Below are positions 37,728 through 50,200 of a stretch of DNA of 64,000 nt, piece after piece. Source of the DNA: Gigantopelta aegis (Eukaryota; Mollusca; Gastropoda; Neomphalida; Peltospiridae); the NCBI RefSeq assembly GCF_016097555.1, contig NC_054702.1, positions 108,335,227-108,399,226 of the forward strand, given 5' to 3'. Position numbers and translations under genes: made by a program. The notes below the pieces were generated by a model, which saw only the letters and a list, made by a program, of their open reading frames with translations, did not search any database and had not been told where the DNA came from. Every line of letters begins with the position of its first letter. Within the stretch, counting starts at the first letter, position 1.

Positions 37728-37873
37728 CCTGGCCCCGTGCTTATAAACCTTAAAGTCTAGATTTTAATTAAGTCCAGACTTTAACGTCATGGCAACGCCA
37801 TTCAAATAGCATTACGTTAAAGTCTGGACTTTATTAAAGTCTAGACTTTTAAGTTTTATAAGCACGGGCCCAG
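37728..37873. mobile_element. MITE with CCTGGGCCCGTGCTTATAAA ends
   Basis: 146-bp inverted-repeat element: arms contain CCCGTGCTTATAAA, AAAGTCTAGA and AAGTCCAGACTTTAACGT. The centre carries CATGGCAACGCCA. Confidence 0.9.
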
Positions 37874-38109
37874 GTTTAATCTGGACTTCAGTGAAGGTCG
37901 TGTAAGAATGTTTTCAAAAATTACTTAGATGGACTTAACGCACCAGATCTCACCCGTGTGTGGGTGGTGATGATGGTGTGTGTATGTGCGTGTGGTGACC
38001 AGGGTCGTTGGTAAGCAAGGCTAGGTGAACGCTGCTAAGAGGTTGCTATTGAGATCGGTATGACGTAGGTCAATAATAACACGCAGAACGGATCTCTACA
38101 TTTGACAAG

Positions 38110-38530
38110 GGAGACTACTACAAAACATTATCATCATGATGTTCTGCCATTTGCTCATTGTCATGGCACAGAATTTGTGTTCAGGATGACAATGCCAGAG
38201 CACACCATACAGTCATCAAATCTGGACCTTACCTTGGCCAGCGACATCCCCTAACCTTTTGCAAACAGAACACGCGTGGTATATCCATGGTAGACATTAC
38301 ACGTGTGGTATATCCATGGTAGACATTACATGTGTGGTATATCCATGGTAGACATTTTCAGCAATGTGAACAACCAACACAAACTTTTGTAGGATTAGGC
38401 AGGGTACTGCAGGAAGATTGGCATCAAGCCATATCAGAACCATGCGACAAAGGTGTATTGACGCTAGAGGGTCTTAACTGTAACAAAACCATTTTACTGG
38501 AATCTAGTCTGGCTTTCTGGTGATGTAAGC
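38110..38530 (+). mobile_element. Tc1/mariner transposase fragment
   Basis: Plus-strand CVQDDNARAHHTVIK is the second catalytic motif. The later GRHFQQCEQPTQTFVGLGR then VLQEDWHQA matches the C-terminal end of Tc1-like transposases. The region between, around the third catalytic residue, is replaced by three 29-bp repeats (GTGGTATATCCATGGTAGAC). No terminal repeats were identified. Confidence 0.75.
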
Positions 38531-38659
38531 CATCAGTCAGCTCCAACAGTACAACAAATTTTAAATATTTCAACCATAACATTTTTGTTTAAATTCCAAT
38601 TCTGATGAATTAATGTTTCATGACACATGAAAAATACATATACAATGAAAACATTTATT

Positions 38660-39480
38660 TTCTTTAACAATGCAACTAGGACACAATGATTTATTAATCA
38701 TAGGCTATAGGATGTTAAAATTTGGTAATTCTGACGGTTGTAGAGAAGAAACCACCTACATTTTTCATTAGTAGCAATAGATCTTTTATATGTACCATCC
38801 CATTGATAGGATAGCACAAACCACAGCCTTTGATATACGAGTTGTGGTACACTGGTTGGAATGAGAAATGGGCCCACTGACATATGTCAATCCCATTGAT
38901 AGGATAGCACAAACCACAGCCTTTGATATAAGAGTTGTGGTACACTGGTTGGAATGAGAAATGGGCCCACTGACATATATCAATCCCATTGATAGGATAG
39001 CACAAACCACGGCCTTTGATATACGAGTTGTGGTACGCTGGTTGGAATGAGAAATGGGCCCACTGACATATGTCAATCCCATTGATAGGATAGCACAAAC
39101 CACGGCCTTTGATATACGAGTTGTGGTACACTGGTTGGAATGAGAAATGGGCCCACTGACATATGTCAATCCCATTGATAGGATAGCACAAACCACAGCC
39201 TTTGATATAAGAGTTGTGGTACACTGGTTGGAATGAGAAATGGGCCCACTGACATATATCAATCCCATTGATAGGATAGCACAAACCACAGCCTTTGATA
39301 TACGAGTTGTGGTACGCTGGTTGGAATGAGAAATGGGCCCACTGACATATATCAATCCCATTGATAGGATAGCACAAACCACAGCCTTTGATATACGAGT
39401 TGTGGTACACTGGTTGGAATGAGAAATGGGCCCACTGACATATATCAATCCAAGACTTACCATCAGGCAAGCACTTTACC
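38660..39480 (-). repeat. 93-bp satellite expanded from SINE body
   Basis: A SINE tail (38664-38840) runs into about seven 93-bp tandem copies of its own middle part (GATAGCACAAACCACAGCCT, TTGGAATGAGAAATGGGCCC). Because 93 is 31 codons, two minus frames stay open for 225 and 257 residues with a 31-residue period (motif CQWAHFSFQP). These are not genes. Confidence 0.93.
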
Positions 39481-39489
39481 ATTCCCATA

Positions 39490-42400
39490 TATAATAAAAT
39501 GGTTATTTAAGTTTCTCAAAGTATGTACAATGAGAAGAACTCTTTTTACAAATTACATCCAGCCCAGACCATCAGCAACACAACCTACAGGCATGTGATG
39601 CCTTTCTGCGAAATTAATACCACAGAATACTATCATTTTATAATGGCGAACAACAAACAAACAATCAGTATTAATGACTTTTATTCTTTCTTCTTTTTTT
39701 GTCAATCATATTTTTATCTTTTTTGCTAATCTAGTTAAAGGGATGTACCACAAGAACTATACAATGAAATCAGTTATGGAATCAGACATATTGAATTATA
39801 CGTTTCATGGTAACAGAGTGAGGTAGCACCATGGATATGGATATTAATACATTATTAAGGAACTAAGAGAAGTCTTGTGACCCAGCACCACCAAAACACC
39901 CTCATAATTACATGTATAATGTACAATTATGTTAATAAAAACTGGTATTTTAACACAATCATTCCTTTGTGCAGACCTAAATATTAAATAAAATGATTTA
40001 TTTTTATCAATAAATGTCACCACTATAATCCACAGTATAGTCAGGAAGGAGACTGACATTAGTTGAAATTGGCGGGGGGGGGGGGGGGGGGGGGAGAGAC
40101 AAAATAAAAAATAAAATAAAAACATCCTCAAACTTACAGTACAGTAAATGAAAAAGAAATTTAGGTTGTATTTTAATGGTGCTTGGGTCAATAACTTATT
40201 CAGCAAACTTACCTGTAGCAACACAAACTTATCTGAAATAAACAAATAAATAATATATATTATGTTTTAATGATACATCTCCAGAACTGTTATTCAGTTT
40301 ACAAAAGTAAGATGCAAAAAAACCACCACAATTCTTCTTTTAAATAATGATTTTTTTAAAAAGAGAAAGACTACTACTTTTCTTAATGATATAAACAAAA
40401 GAAAAACACCAGTTGGTTCATCTGATTGTTCAATTCCATTCTGCTTAAACAAATTATTTAACATAACAAAAATGAAAACAGAAAAACAAAATGCATCCAT
40501 TTATATGGACAAACAACCAATATTTGTTTTAGTTATTCTAAGCTTATTTAAAAAATACAACTATTATAATATTACAGATAAAAATGGTAATCTGAAGTTG
40601 GGAATTGTAATGAACTGTTTTCATTAAGTCACAGAAAGAATTTTCACAACACAGAAAATATACATGAACAGCAGTACATAAAAAGCTGCATAGCAACACA
40701 ACGCAAAACATTAACGAAGTTATAAATAAAATAAATTTATCACAATGTGTCAACTGTCTATCAATATTTATGTTCAATTACCTAATACCAAAATGTCAAT
40801 AAAAAGACATAGGGTTTGTTTCAAAAATGCTTATAAAACTTCAAATTTAAAATATATATTGATGAAAAGAAATAACGATACCCATACATAGTAGCAGCAA
40901 ATATTGAAAGCCACCAAAACCTTCACTGACAGTATCAGAAAGTTTACTGTGTTACCAGCAATCAATTCAACAGTACTGACATTTAACCCCACATTACATC
41001 CCACATTTTATACAGACGTAGTTCATTAAACTTGGCCTCAAATACCATGTTTCCTTATTTCCTTCCATCAGTATATCTCAAGTTAAAACAACTGAAGATC
41101 ACAATAGAATTTTACATTAAAGCTTGGATGACCACCACTATGGTCACAGTGCACTCTCTCAACAAGAGGCAAACTGCAGAATCATTCATCAACATTTCCA
41201 AGATAGTAACTAGTAAAGTTATTATATCTCTTAATGCCATCTCATCTTATCTTTTTAAATTTTTTAGTAAACACTAAAATGTAAAATTCCATTCTGTCTA
41301 CCAGTATCGTTTTGTTTTATTTTGTTTTAAGAATACCATAACAAGAAGATTTGGGTTATTTATCTAGAACATACTGGAACAAGAAAACAGATTTTATATA
41401 TATATATACATACATACATACATACTGTTCTTTAACATAAATTGAATTAATGCCAATTATTAAACTACATTAACTGTATGTTCTGAAAATATTAAAGAGA
41501 CAGTGCTGGTTAGTATGAATAATTAAACAGAAGTTTCAGAAGCAATATATAGTTTATATAAAATGCATCTCAAAAGAATAATTTTGCATCATACATTTTT
41601 GCAAATATTATCAGTAATTTCCAAAAGGATATAAAATTGTTCAAATGTCAGATCAAGAAGTTAAGTGTGACACACAGTGATAAAATATTGCACACAGAAA
41701 GCTATAAAACATACTGAAAGCCAATATTAATCGACAAAAACATAAAAACTCACAAAATTATGTCAAGTTCATGAAAAAAGAAAATTCCCTTTACATTGCT
41801 TGAACATACAGTAAAACAATAATGGCAGTGTTTAATAAATAGTCAATATTCTCCTGTCTATCTTAAGGCAAGTCAGTGAATGATGCAGTATCAAATTTTT
41901 AAATAATACATTTCATTTATGTTAAACAATTAAAAAGAAATTATTACATTTCCAAATTGTGATTCATATATTGTGAACATCACATTGTTCAATATCAATG
42001 TTTGAAGTAAAAGATTTTAACAAGGTAAAAAACAAAAATATTACATATATTAAACTAATATAATATTGACTTTTCAGGTAATATATTTAATTTCATATCA
42101 TAAATATATAGTTTAATCCTTTGTTGTGAAACCACACAATCCAAATTGTAAATGTTTTGACCGTGTTCAATGACACATACGATGAAAACGTATGTTGTAA
42201 TTTAAAGTTTTAGGAAGGCTCCAAAACCCGCATCATTTATTTTCTTGCCTCCTGCTGCCTTTAACATCTTCATGTTTGAACACATACAACTAGGTAATAT
42301 ATATCTGCATCATTAATAAGTTAAAGCACAGTAATGCAAAGCAATTCAAATGACACTTCATAAACCAGTGTTATGCCCTGCTAATGCCTAGTGCCTAATA

Positions 42401-42690
42401 TGTTTCCTTCCAATATTAGATGCCAAGTGAAGATACATCTAGAACAGAAAAGCCAGTGCTGTGTGAACCGCAATATACCAATGCTCTACAGTTTTAAAGG
42501 CATATTATCACATATTTACAGGATCTTATTGCTCTAAATGTGGATAATAAATTAAAATATATAATGTTTATATTACTAAAATAAAGATTATTATTATTCA
42601 GAGCATGTTTAAAAGCATCTGCTTAATACACTTCACCAATGCCATGCTTTCTTCACACAGGAGTCACATGACTCATAAAATACTCCACAC
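39490..42690. other. Gene-poor AT-rich region
   Basis: No gene seen. Contains a 21-base G run at 40074-40094, a CATA microsatellite near 41400 and a 20-nt segment with good splice signals on the minus strand (40213-40232). Confidence 0.5.
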
Positions 42691-42784
42691 ATAGTCATTA
42701 TCCCCCCCCCCCCCCCCCATCCCCCGATATTTGGAACATTGCAAAAAAAAAAATAATAATAAAAAAAATAAAAAAAAATATATA

Positions 42785-43853
42785 CAGTGAAACCCCTCAA
42801 CACCGGATGTTTTCCGCAGTCCCGTGATTTACACATCTTTTAACACTATATTTTACCCCTCAAAACCGGAAACCCCTCTAAACTGAACACCGGACAAACA
42901 ATTCGGTCCCAATGTGTCAACTTAGTGTAAATCCTACCCCTCAAAACCGGACCATCTAACCGATACCAATCAATATGGCGCCCACCTTTCTGTGAACACC
43001 GATGGCTAGTGCAATATGCGCATGCTCGAGATCGCTGTTATCAGTGTAATCACCGCTGCATACAGTACAGGTACTGCTCAGCAGGCAAGATTAGCAACTA
43101 GACAATAAACAATTAAAAGGACTGATTGCAAGCTTTGGTATGAAGTTAACTACTGTAAACACATTGATTGTGTTGTAATTATGGTTAACATTAGCGGAGT
43201 TCGGGTTTGGGTTAGATGTCTTTATTAAGTTACGAGTGTTGTGATGATGACGACAACATTCCGTTATCACGACTAGCACGCGAACTCGTCACTGCCGACG
43301 TGGACACTGACATCTAGACCAACTTCGACGATGACGTGCCCTTCCGTGGGGACGAAATACCCAATGACGGAAGCGACAACGAATCCGAACAAGATGTTTT
43401 TGTTCCGGGAAACGATCTCAGCTATCCTGACGTGTTGAACATGCTTCAGATTTTAAAGGACTTTGCAATACAGAAAGATGAACGTTTCCTATTGCATGTA
43501 CAGGAATTAGAAAGTTTAACGCAGGCAACCATTGTTAAACACAGATGTGAAAGACAACAGACATCGATTGATACGTTTCTCAACGTAGGCTGATTTATCG
43601 ATTGATTGACAATTTGTGGACTTTTTAATGTATTTTTTATTCAATATTACTCCCATAGATGTTTTTATTTTTCTTAATGCTCATAAATGCACCATTTTTC
43701 AACATTCTTCTTGTTCTTGTTTTAAAACACTTTCCCTATTTTATGGAGAACGGAAGGTATTTCCGTCCAGGCAGACCCCTGAAAACCGGACACCTCTGAA
43801 AACCGGACATTTTACTTGGTCCCATGGATGTCCGGTATTGAGGGGTTTCACTG
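42785..43853 (+). mobile_element. pogo/Tigger-like DNA transposon, internally deleted
   Basis: About 1.07 kb with terminal repeats CAGTGAAACCCCTCAACACC at the left and, inverted, CAGTGAAACCCCTCAATACC at the right, both flanked by TA. Inner sub-repeats AAAACCGGACA recur near both ends. The interior keeps the end of a transposase-like gene: 43336-43593 encodes 85 residues beginning MPFRGDEIPNDGSDNESEQD and ending TSIDTFLNVG, like the acidic tail of Tigger/jerky-type transposases. The DDE core is missing, so it is non-autonomous. Confidence 0.85.
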
Positions 43854-45479
43854 TATATATATTTTTTTTTTTTAACATAATATCAATAAGTGGAATATGG
43901 TGGTTATGTCCCATAAAGTACTTTTAGGAACAAATAAAAGGTATATATTTTCAAGTAAGATTGACCATTAAATAGGTCAATGATCTGTGATAATATGCCT
44001 TTAATGCAGTGTATAAATCAATTTTTTAATTCATAATTCGATGAATATGAAAAATTATTAGATTAAATGTTTCAATAAATATAGGAATTCATAATTTTGT
44101 ACCTCTTGTTAATGATTTGGAGAATGAGGCACTAGGCAATTTTAAAACAACTATGTCTAAAGATTAATAAAATAGGAATACTTTAAATGTTAAGAAAACA
44201 GCTGCCCTATCATTATACAAATATATACCGAAGTGTCTTAAAATCTAAAGATAGTGTCGTTATTTATGGGTTCTAATCATAGCTTAGTGCTATAAATTAA
44301 TGGGGTGTAAAACAATAAAACCCACAGACCATAGTAAATATGTACATGTATTAAAATGATAATTATATGCTGGTAATTTGCTATAGGTAGACTGGCTACC
44401 TTTTTCTACACAGTATGGCAGCTTCAGCTTAACCCATGCAACCAGGTAAAATTAATATTTTATCTAATGCAGTCATATGGTCAAAACATTAGACATTTAC
44501 ACGGTCAATTTAATCCAACAGAGGGTATCCAAAAGGTGTAGTTTTTCTCCAGTTATGTATTTTCCCCTGGATTTTTGGAGTTAAATTTGTTTTATTTTAA
44601 ATAATTTTAACTTTAAAACAAAAATGTTGACTTAATATTGCATTAACCATTGTGAATACCCTACTGTACATACCAACCTGCTTCAAAATCTTCATATAGC
44701 AAAACACCAACAGATTATTATGAATTAGTGCCTTGGTTTAAAACCATGGCATCTTCATACCATTAGATGTGTTCCTTTATCCTGCTACCTTGTCACAATA
44801 GCAAGATTAGAATCACACTGTGTAGGTATTTTAAAATGTCCACAAAGTCCCATATTCTTTTCTTAGATTCACATAGTACACATCAAATGAGTGTCCATAT
44901 TTTTTGTTAGGTCCTTCTAACATTACTTCAATCTGAGAAATGTCCTTGTAAATAACCGCTCTTCAGTACACGTAATACTGCTTCCATGGTTACGAGCAGT
45001 AGTAGTTTAGTAATCCGTATGACTGATAAAGACACCGTCATGGTCATTATAGGAACTGAGATGAATGCAACTTGCAATCATTTATCGGTATCCTAAACAT
45101 GGTATGTCCTTTCTCTCATGTTTATTAACACACCAGCTTAAGAACGTTTAACAAAACCTTGTATTTTTATACAGTCGACATAATACAATGCGACAATACA
45201 GGTATTTGTAATAACCGACCTATCATTGAGTTTGGTATAAATCATTTTGATATTTACATTAAATCTAGGTTTTATGACAGATCTGACTATATTTTACATT
45301 GTTAGGTTATAATAACACCCAACTTAAAGTGAATGCAGATTCTGAATGCACAGTTAAAAACATTCTGATCTACTGTCCACGTACCAAGTTTCATTTGTAT
45401 CTGTCAGAGTAAATCATTACTAATACATAATATCAAATCTCTAATATACCAATACATAATACCAGATTATGTACATATA

Positions 45480-45657
45480 CAGGGATGTGAATTTTCAGCT
45501 TTTTGTCCGATTTCAGCTTTATTTGCATAAAATAGTTTTCACAAAATAGACTGGATTTGATTCTTAAAAAGTTACCTTTACTTGGTATGGTACAGATATT
45601 CCAGCTTTAAAAAAAGAATCATTTAATTTTTTTTTACTGCTTAGTATCACATCCCTG
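45480..45657. mobile_element. hAT-like MITE with CAGGGATGTGA ends
   Basis: 178 bp, beginning CAGGGATGTGAATTT and ending in the inverse TATCACATCCCTG. The CAGGG start is common in hAT elements; no internal frame. Confidence 0.75.
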
Positions 45658-45825
45658 ATATACTGTGAACAATGATATAAACTCATGTTCTAGAGCACAG
45701 CATGCTATTTGTACATAAATATTCACTTATTTAAAAAACCCTATTATCTGAAATAGAGGAAAATGGCAAGGATATGTTACTCTTAGCCATAAGGAAGTTA
45801 AAAAGCTAAGAATTGGCAAATCCAT

Positions 45826-46033
45826 TTATAGTCCGTCCCACAGGGAATGCCTTTTCTCATATTAGAACATTTCAAACACTTTATTTATTTACGAGCCAAA
45901 TGTTTTCTAAATTCACACAAAACTAATTTTTGTATTTTATTTCCAAAATATTATTATTTTTATTTTTTTTACATCAAATCAAACTAAAAGTATTTACAAA
46001 AATAATTTTTGTGGAATGATGGGACGGACTACA
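45826..46033. mobile_element. MITE related to the one at 28944-29420
   Basis: Ends TATAGTCCGTCCCA and inverse TGTAGTCCGTCCCATC; the right arm contains CATCAAATCAAACTAAAAGT, matching the longer copy's arm. Confidence 0.7.
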
Positions 46034-47047
46034 GGCAATTATTTTTTGGCACCAAACTTAAAGACATTATAATGTATTTAGTATATGGTAATTTTTCATA
46101 CTGAAACAATAATATACATGTATTACCCATATGAAGAGTTTCTCAACAAAACATAATAATTGCCAGTTTTAAATGTCTTTTTTTTTTAAATTGCTTGACC
46201 AACTGTAAAATGTGTAACACACATTTTTGTAACAAACAAGATCCTTCTGTATACTATGAAAACACTTCCAATATTTTTTTCCAAATTCAAATAGTTTGAC
46301 CTCATGTGATGCTTATTGGTCTATAAATTTGGTGCCAAAAACATATTACTGATTATCTTTAAACTATTGACAGCAACTTGTCTAATCATTGATTTTTCAA
46401 AGCCATAACTGTACACAGATATAACAAATCAACACATCTCTTCCCACAAACGAGAGATTTCTGTACGCTGTAATTACAAGAGTGAACTGATTTCCAATAG
46501 GCACTATCTGTAATAATATTAGAAATAATTATTTCTCTACAACGTTCATCCCACATTCTAATGACATGATCTTCATGTATTTTAGCACTCCATTTTTATT
46601 ATTAGATCAATGTAGTTTTTGGCATTACACCAAAGTCTATCCCCTCCCCCAACAATTTCAACCGATATACCCTACTGTCCATCAAGTAGGTGCCTACTTC
46701 AAAAGATCCAATAAGAATCATGCCAACTTCAGACTCTTAGGCCTGATGCCATTTAATTTGATGTCCTTTAGACACTACCAGCTCTTCTGTGCCTGATCAC
46801 TGGTATTATGCAATAAGATTCCCTTAGTGCTATGTACATTACGTTGCATTCTCTGTATGTCACCATTCAGGACGTCTGGACTTTCTTTTGCTTGACCATG
46901 CTATTTACATTCTTGTTTATCTCCCCTTATCCAGGGCCTGCATCAGCAACCAGTGTTCGAGGGCCTAGCTGCTATACCTTTGTCAACTGCTGGACAGTTG
47001 CCTTTCTTTAAGTATTATATACTGTGCAATATACCGGGTAGATATCT

Positions 47048-47264
47048 TCAGAATGGAGGTGGACCATTGACGTATCTCAGTTCGGGTGAAATACGTATTG
47101 AGAAATTGAAGAACTTGTCTACAATATCAGAGTCCATTAAGTACACCATTCCTGCTAGTAAAGCAAGGGCAGTGAACTGCAGAGGTGCGGATCGAAGCCA
47201 GGAACGTGAAGTGGTGTCCCTTGAATGTTTGGAGATCACCTGGTACGACAAATCTTCAGGGTCT
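47048..47264 (-). CDS. KASH gene last exon: transmembrane helix and KASH tail
   Basis: Residues 1008-1079. SWLRSAPLQFTALALLAGMV is the membrane segment, then MDSDIVDKFFNFSIRI and SPELRYVNGPPPF, stop TGA at 47048-47050. Acceptor ttttcag. Confidence 0.96.
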
Positions 47265-50200
47265 CTGAAAAATAGAACACTTTTTATGAAATGGTTTACA
47301 TTAAAGATTCTTGTCCTCATTTATTAATAATAATAATTTATTACATGTAAAAAGAAATAGATTTACTGTTAAATCATTTACTGAAAATCAATACAGATAC
47401 TTTTTGGTTTCAAGTTATGTTGAACGCAGACAAAATATAACTACCAAATGGAAGAATGGTGTCTTCAAACTCGGAGACAAAACAAGTTTTGGATCTCAAT
47501 TTTAACCAAATACTGATGCTGGGTCAGACAGAAAAGCTCACTGTTACATGCTGCATATAAACCAACAAATTAAAATTAAATTAAATAATAGATATCTCAA
47601 CTTTAACCAAATACTGATGCAATCAGATAGTCAGACAGAAAATCTCATTGGTGCATGCTGCATAGACACTAAAAAAAATTAAAACAAAATTAAATAAAAA
47701 ATTAAACATTTTGTATCGACTTCACTCACAGCTTGTTTCTCCTAATGATCTTTTCGCGCAGGGTTGCCGCGGACATGGCGAGTTGTCCGATTTGTGTCTC
47801 CTCTAACCCAAGATCCTCCTCATCCTCCACGTCACGCTTCGTCTCACGGCACGTCTTCGTGAACACAAACAGCTGGTTACGCAGGTCCGCCAGTGATGCA
47901 AGGAAGTCTTTCTGGGTTTCCTCATCAGAAGAACTCTGCAGCTCACATCGCAATGACTGGATGTTTTCTAGCTTACACTCATAAAGTCCTAAACTGCCCT
48001 GTAGATTCTGTGAGAGTAAGACATAAAATATATCTTACATGAAGTTATCAAATAAAAATGTGTCTAAGTATACTTATGAATGGAGACCACACAGTTACAG
48101 TAAAGAAAAAATTGTATACTGTATTTTTTAAGTAAAGTAAAGTAAAGTAAAGTAAAGTAAAGTTTGTTTTGTTTAAGAACACCACTGAAGCACATTGATT
48201 CATTAATCATCTGCTATTGGATGTCAAACATTTGGTAATTTTTAGTCTTAGAGAGGAAATCTCTAAGAAAACTGACTAATGTGCAAACTACTGAATAATG
48301 TTTCTATAATCAAGCTAACAACTTTGTTCATCTTCAAAGTTGTAATATTTTCTGTTTAATGTTACTTTTAAATCTCTGTAAAAGTATATTTTTAACAATT
48401 AGAGTTACTCAATAAAAGTAAAAAAGCTAAATTTCAGCATTTTCAGAGTACATGAGAGCTAGATGAAGATGGTGTAAATGTTTAATACTGCACCTTGTAC
48501 AACAATCATACCTCTAGTTCTGCAATTAAATCCTTGTGTTGAACACGTCGGCCATTATCTCGCTGACATACTAATTTCTGCAGGCGCTCTCTATCTTGAG
48601 AAACAAGACTTTCAAGTTCATGACGGCACTCGAGGTATTTATACCAGTTCTTAAGCATTGCACTTTGCTCGGACAACTGTAGCACCACACTGAAAGAAAC
48701 AAAACACAATTAGACAAAACATATCCAGGTACTGAATTTGGGAATTTTTAAAATGATATAATCTAGATATTTTGGGAGTCCATCTCATAATCTTACACTT
48801 CCAAAACAAATTCTGGGATTCACAGAATTGGACTAAATTTGCAGTCTAGTACATAGATACTAGACTACAAATTTAGCACAATTCTTGGTTTACCTTTGCT
48901 TGGTAATTGATATATGCAATATTGATGTATCAGGTTGAAAGTATAAAGACTATTTCACTTTGTGTAATGTAGATTATAAAATATGAAATATTTTGAATAT
49001 TTATTTCCATTTCATTTTAGTATTTAAAAAAATAAATTGGTCATTACTTTCACAAACTGCTTCATATTCATTTTATCAAATGATTTGTTTATTTTAATTC
49101 TTGAATAAAAACATTAACACTAATTTGTGTTTATTACTTAAAACATAGTAAAAAACACTAATAATAAGTCTAAAGATTACCTGGTTTGAAAAGTTTAAAG
49201 TTTGTTTAGTGTAACGAAACCACTGGAGCATATTGATTACTTAATCATTGACTACTGGATGTCAAACATTTGGTATACCTGATTTGAAGGCGACTATTAG
49301 CTTCCTCTATGTCAGCCAGCTCTTCAATGAACTTCTTGAGTGGGATGGCAGGATACTGCTCTCCAAACTCCTCCAGCATCCCCGCTACTTCACTGGTGGC
49401 CTGCTGCTCTTTCTCCAGACTCACCTGCTGCTCCTGATGTCAAAACAAATTTTTTTACAGACAAAATTGTTTAAAGATTTTTAAAATTAAAACAAAGTAA
49501 AAGTTTACTTGATCAGAAAAATTATCTGACCAAAATAATAATAAAAAAAAGAAAAAGAAAAAAAAAAAAAAAAAAAGTGAGAAAAGTTAAAGATTAACCT
49601 TTTATTAAAGAACAAAGGAAAGAACAGGTTTCAAGTAGTACTAAAACCCGTAGGATTTCCAGAATATTCCAGGGCATCTTTAACTTTGATTATTGACTGC
49701 CTCTTACTGCAGATGCACTGATATGATGTTAAACTTATAAGGTTATTTAAAAAACAATTAAAAATTAAAAGGTTTTTTTCCTCTATGAATTATAATATTA
49801 CCCATACCTTCAATTTTTCAACAAGTGCCTCCAGCTCCTTAGCAGAACTGAACTTCTTAGTGTGAACATATGTTGCTACTTCCTGCTGCCTCTTTTTAAT
49901 GGCCGACATTGATGACAAAATGGATGCCAGCTGGGTGGACTGCACCTGCCTCTCGGATGCCAGAGCCTGCAACTTCTCCCACTGATACAGCAAATCTGAA
50001 TATCATTAAATACACTTATTTACTACATATCAGTGGCATGATTTTCAACTATAAAGAATTACCTGACTGTTTGTACTTCAAAGATCTAAAAAATAAACCC
50101 CAACATGTTGACAATTATGGTGTTATATACAAATGGTGATTAAAGATTGATGTAATAAGCAAAGAAAAAGATACTTGTGTTCAAACTTAAATTTCCATTA

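Larger units (their letters stand above)
43870..47047. other. Downstream of the KASH gene: probable 3' UTR and intergenic DNA
   Basis: No coding sequence seen. A minus-strand AATAAA lies at 46595-46600, about 450 bases past the KASH-gene stop, and could end its transcript. Two MITEs are listed separately. Confidence 0.4.

Noticed and set aside
38715-39488. 257-residue and 225-residue repeat proteins
   Set aside because: Both frames arise from a 93-bp tandem repeat made from SINE sequence; there is no start context or domain.
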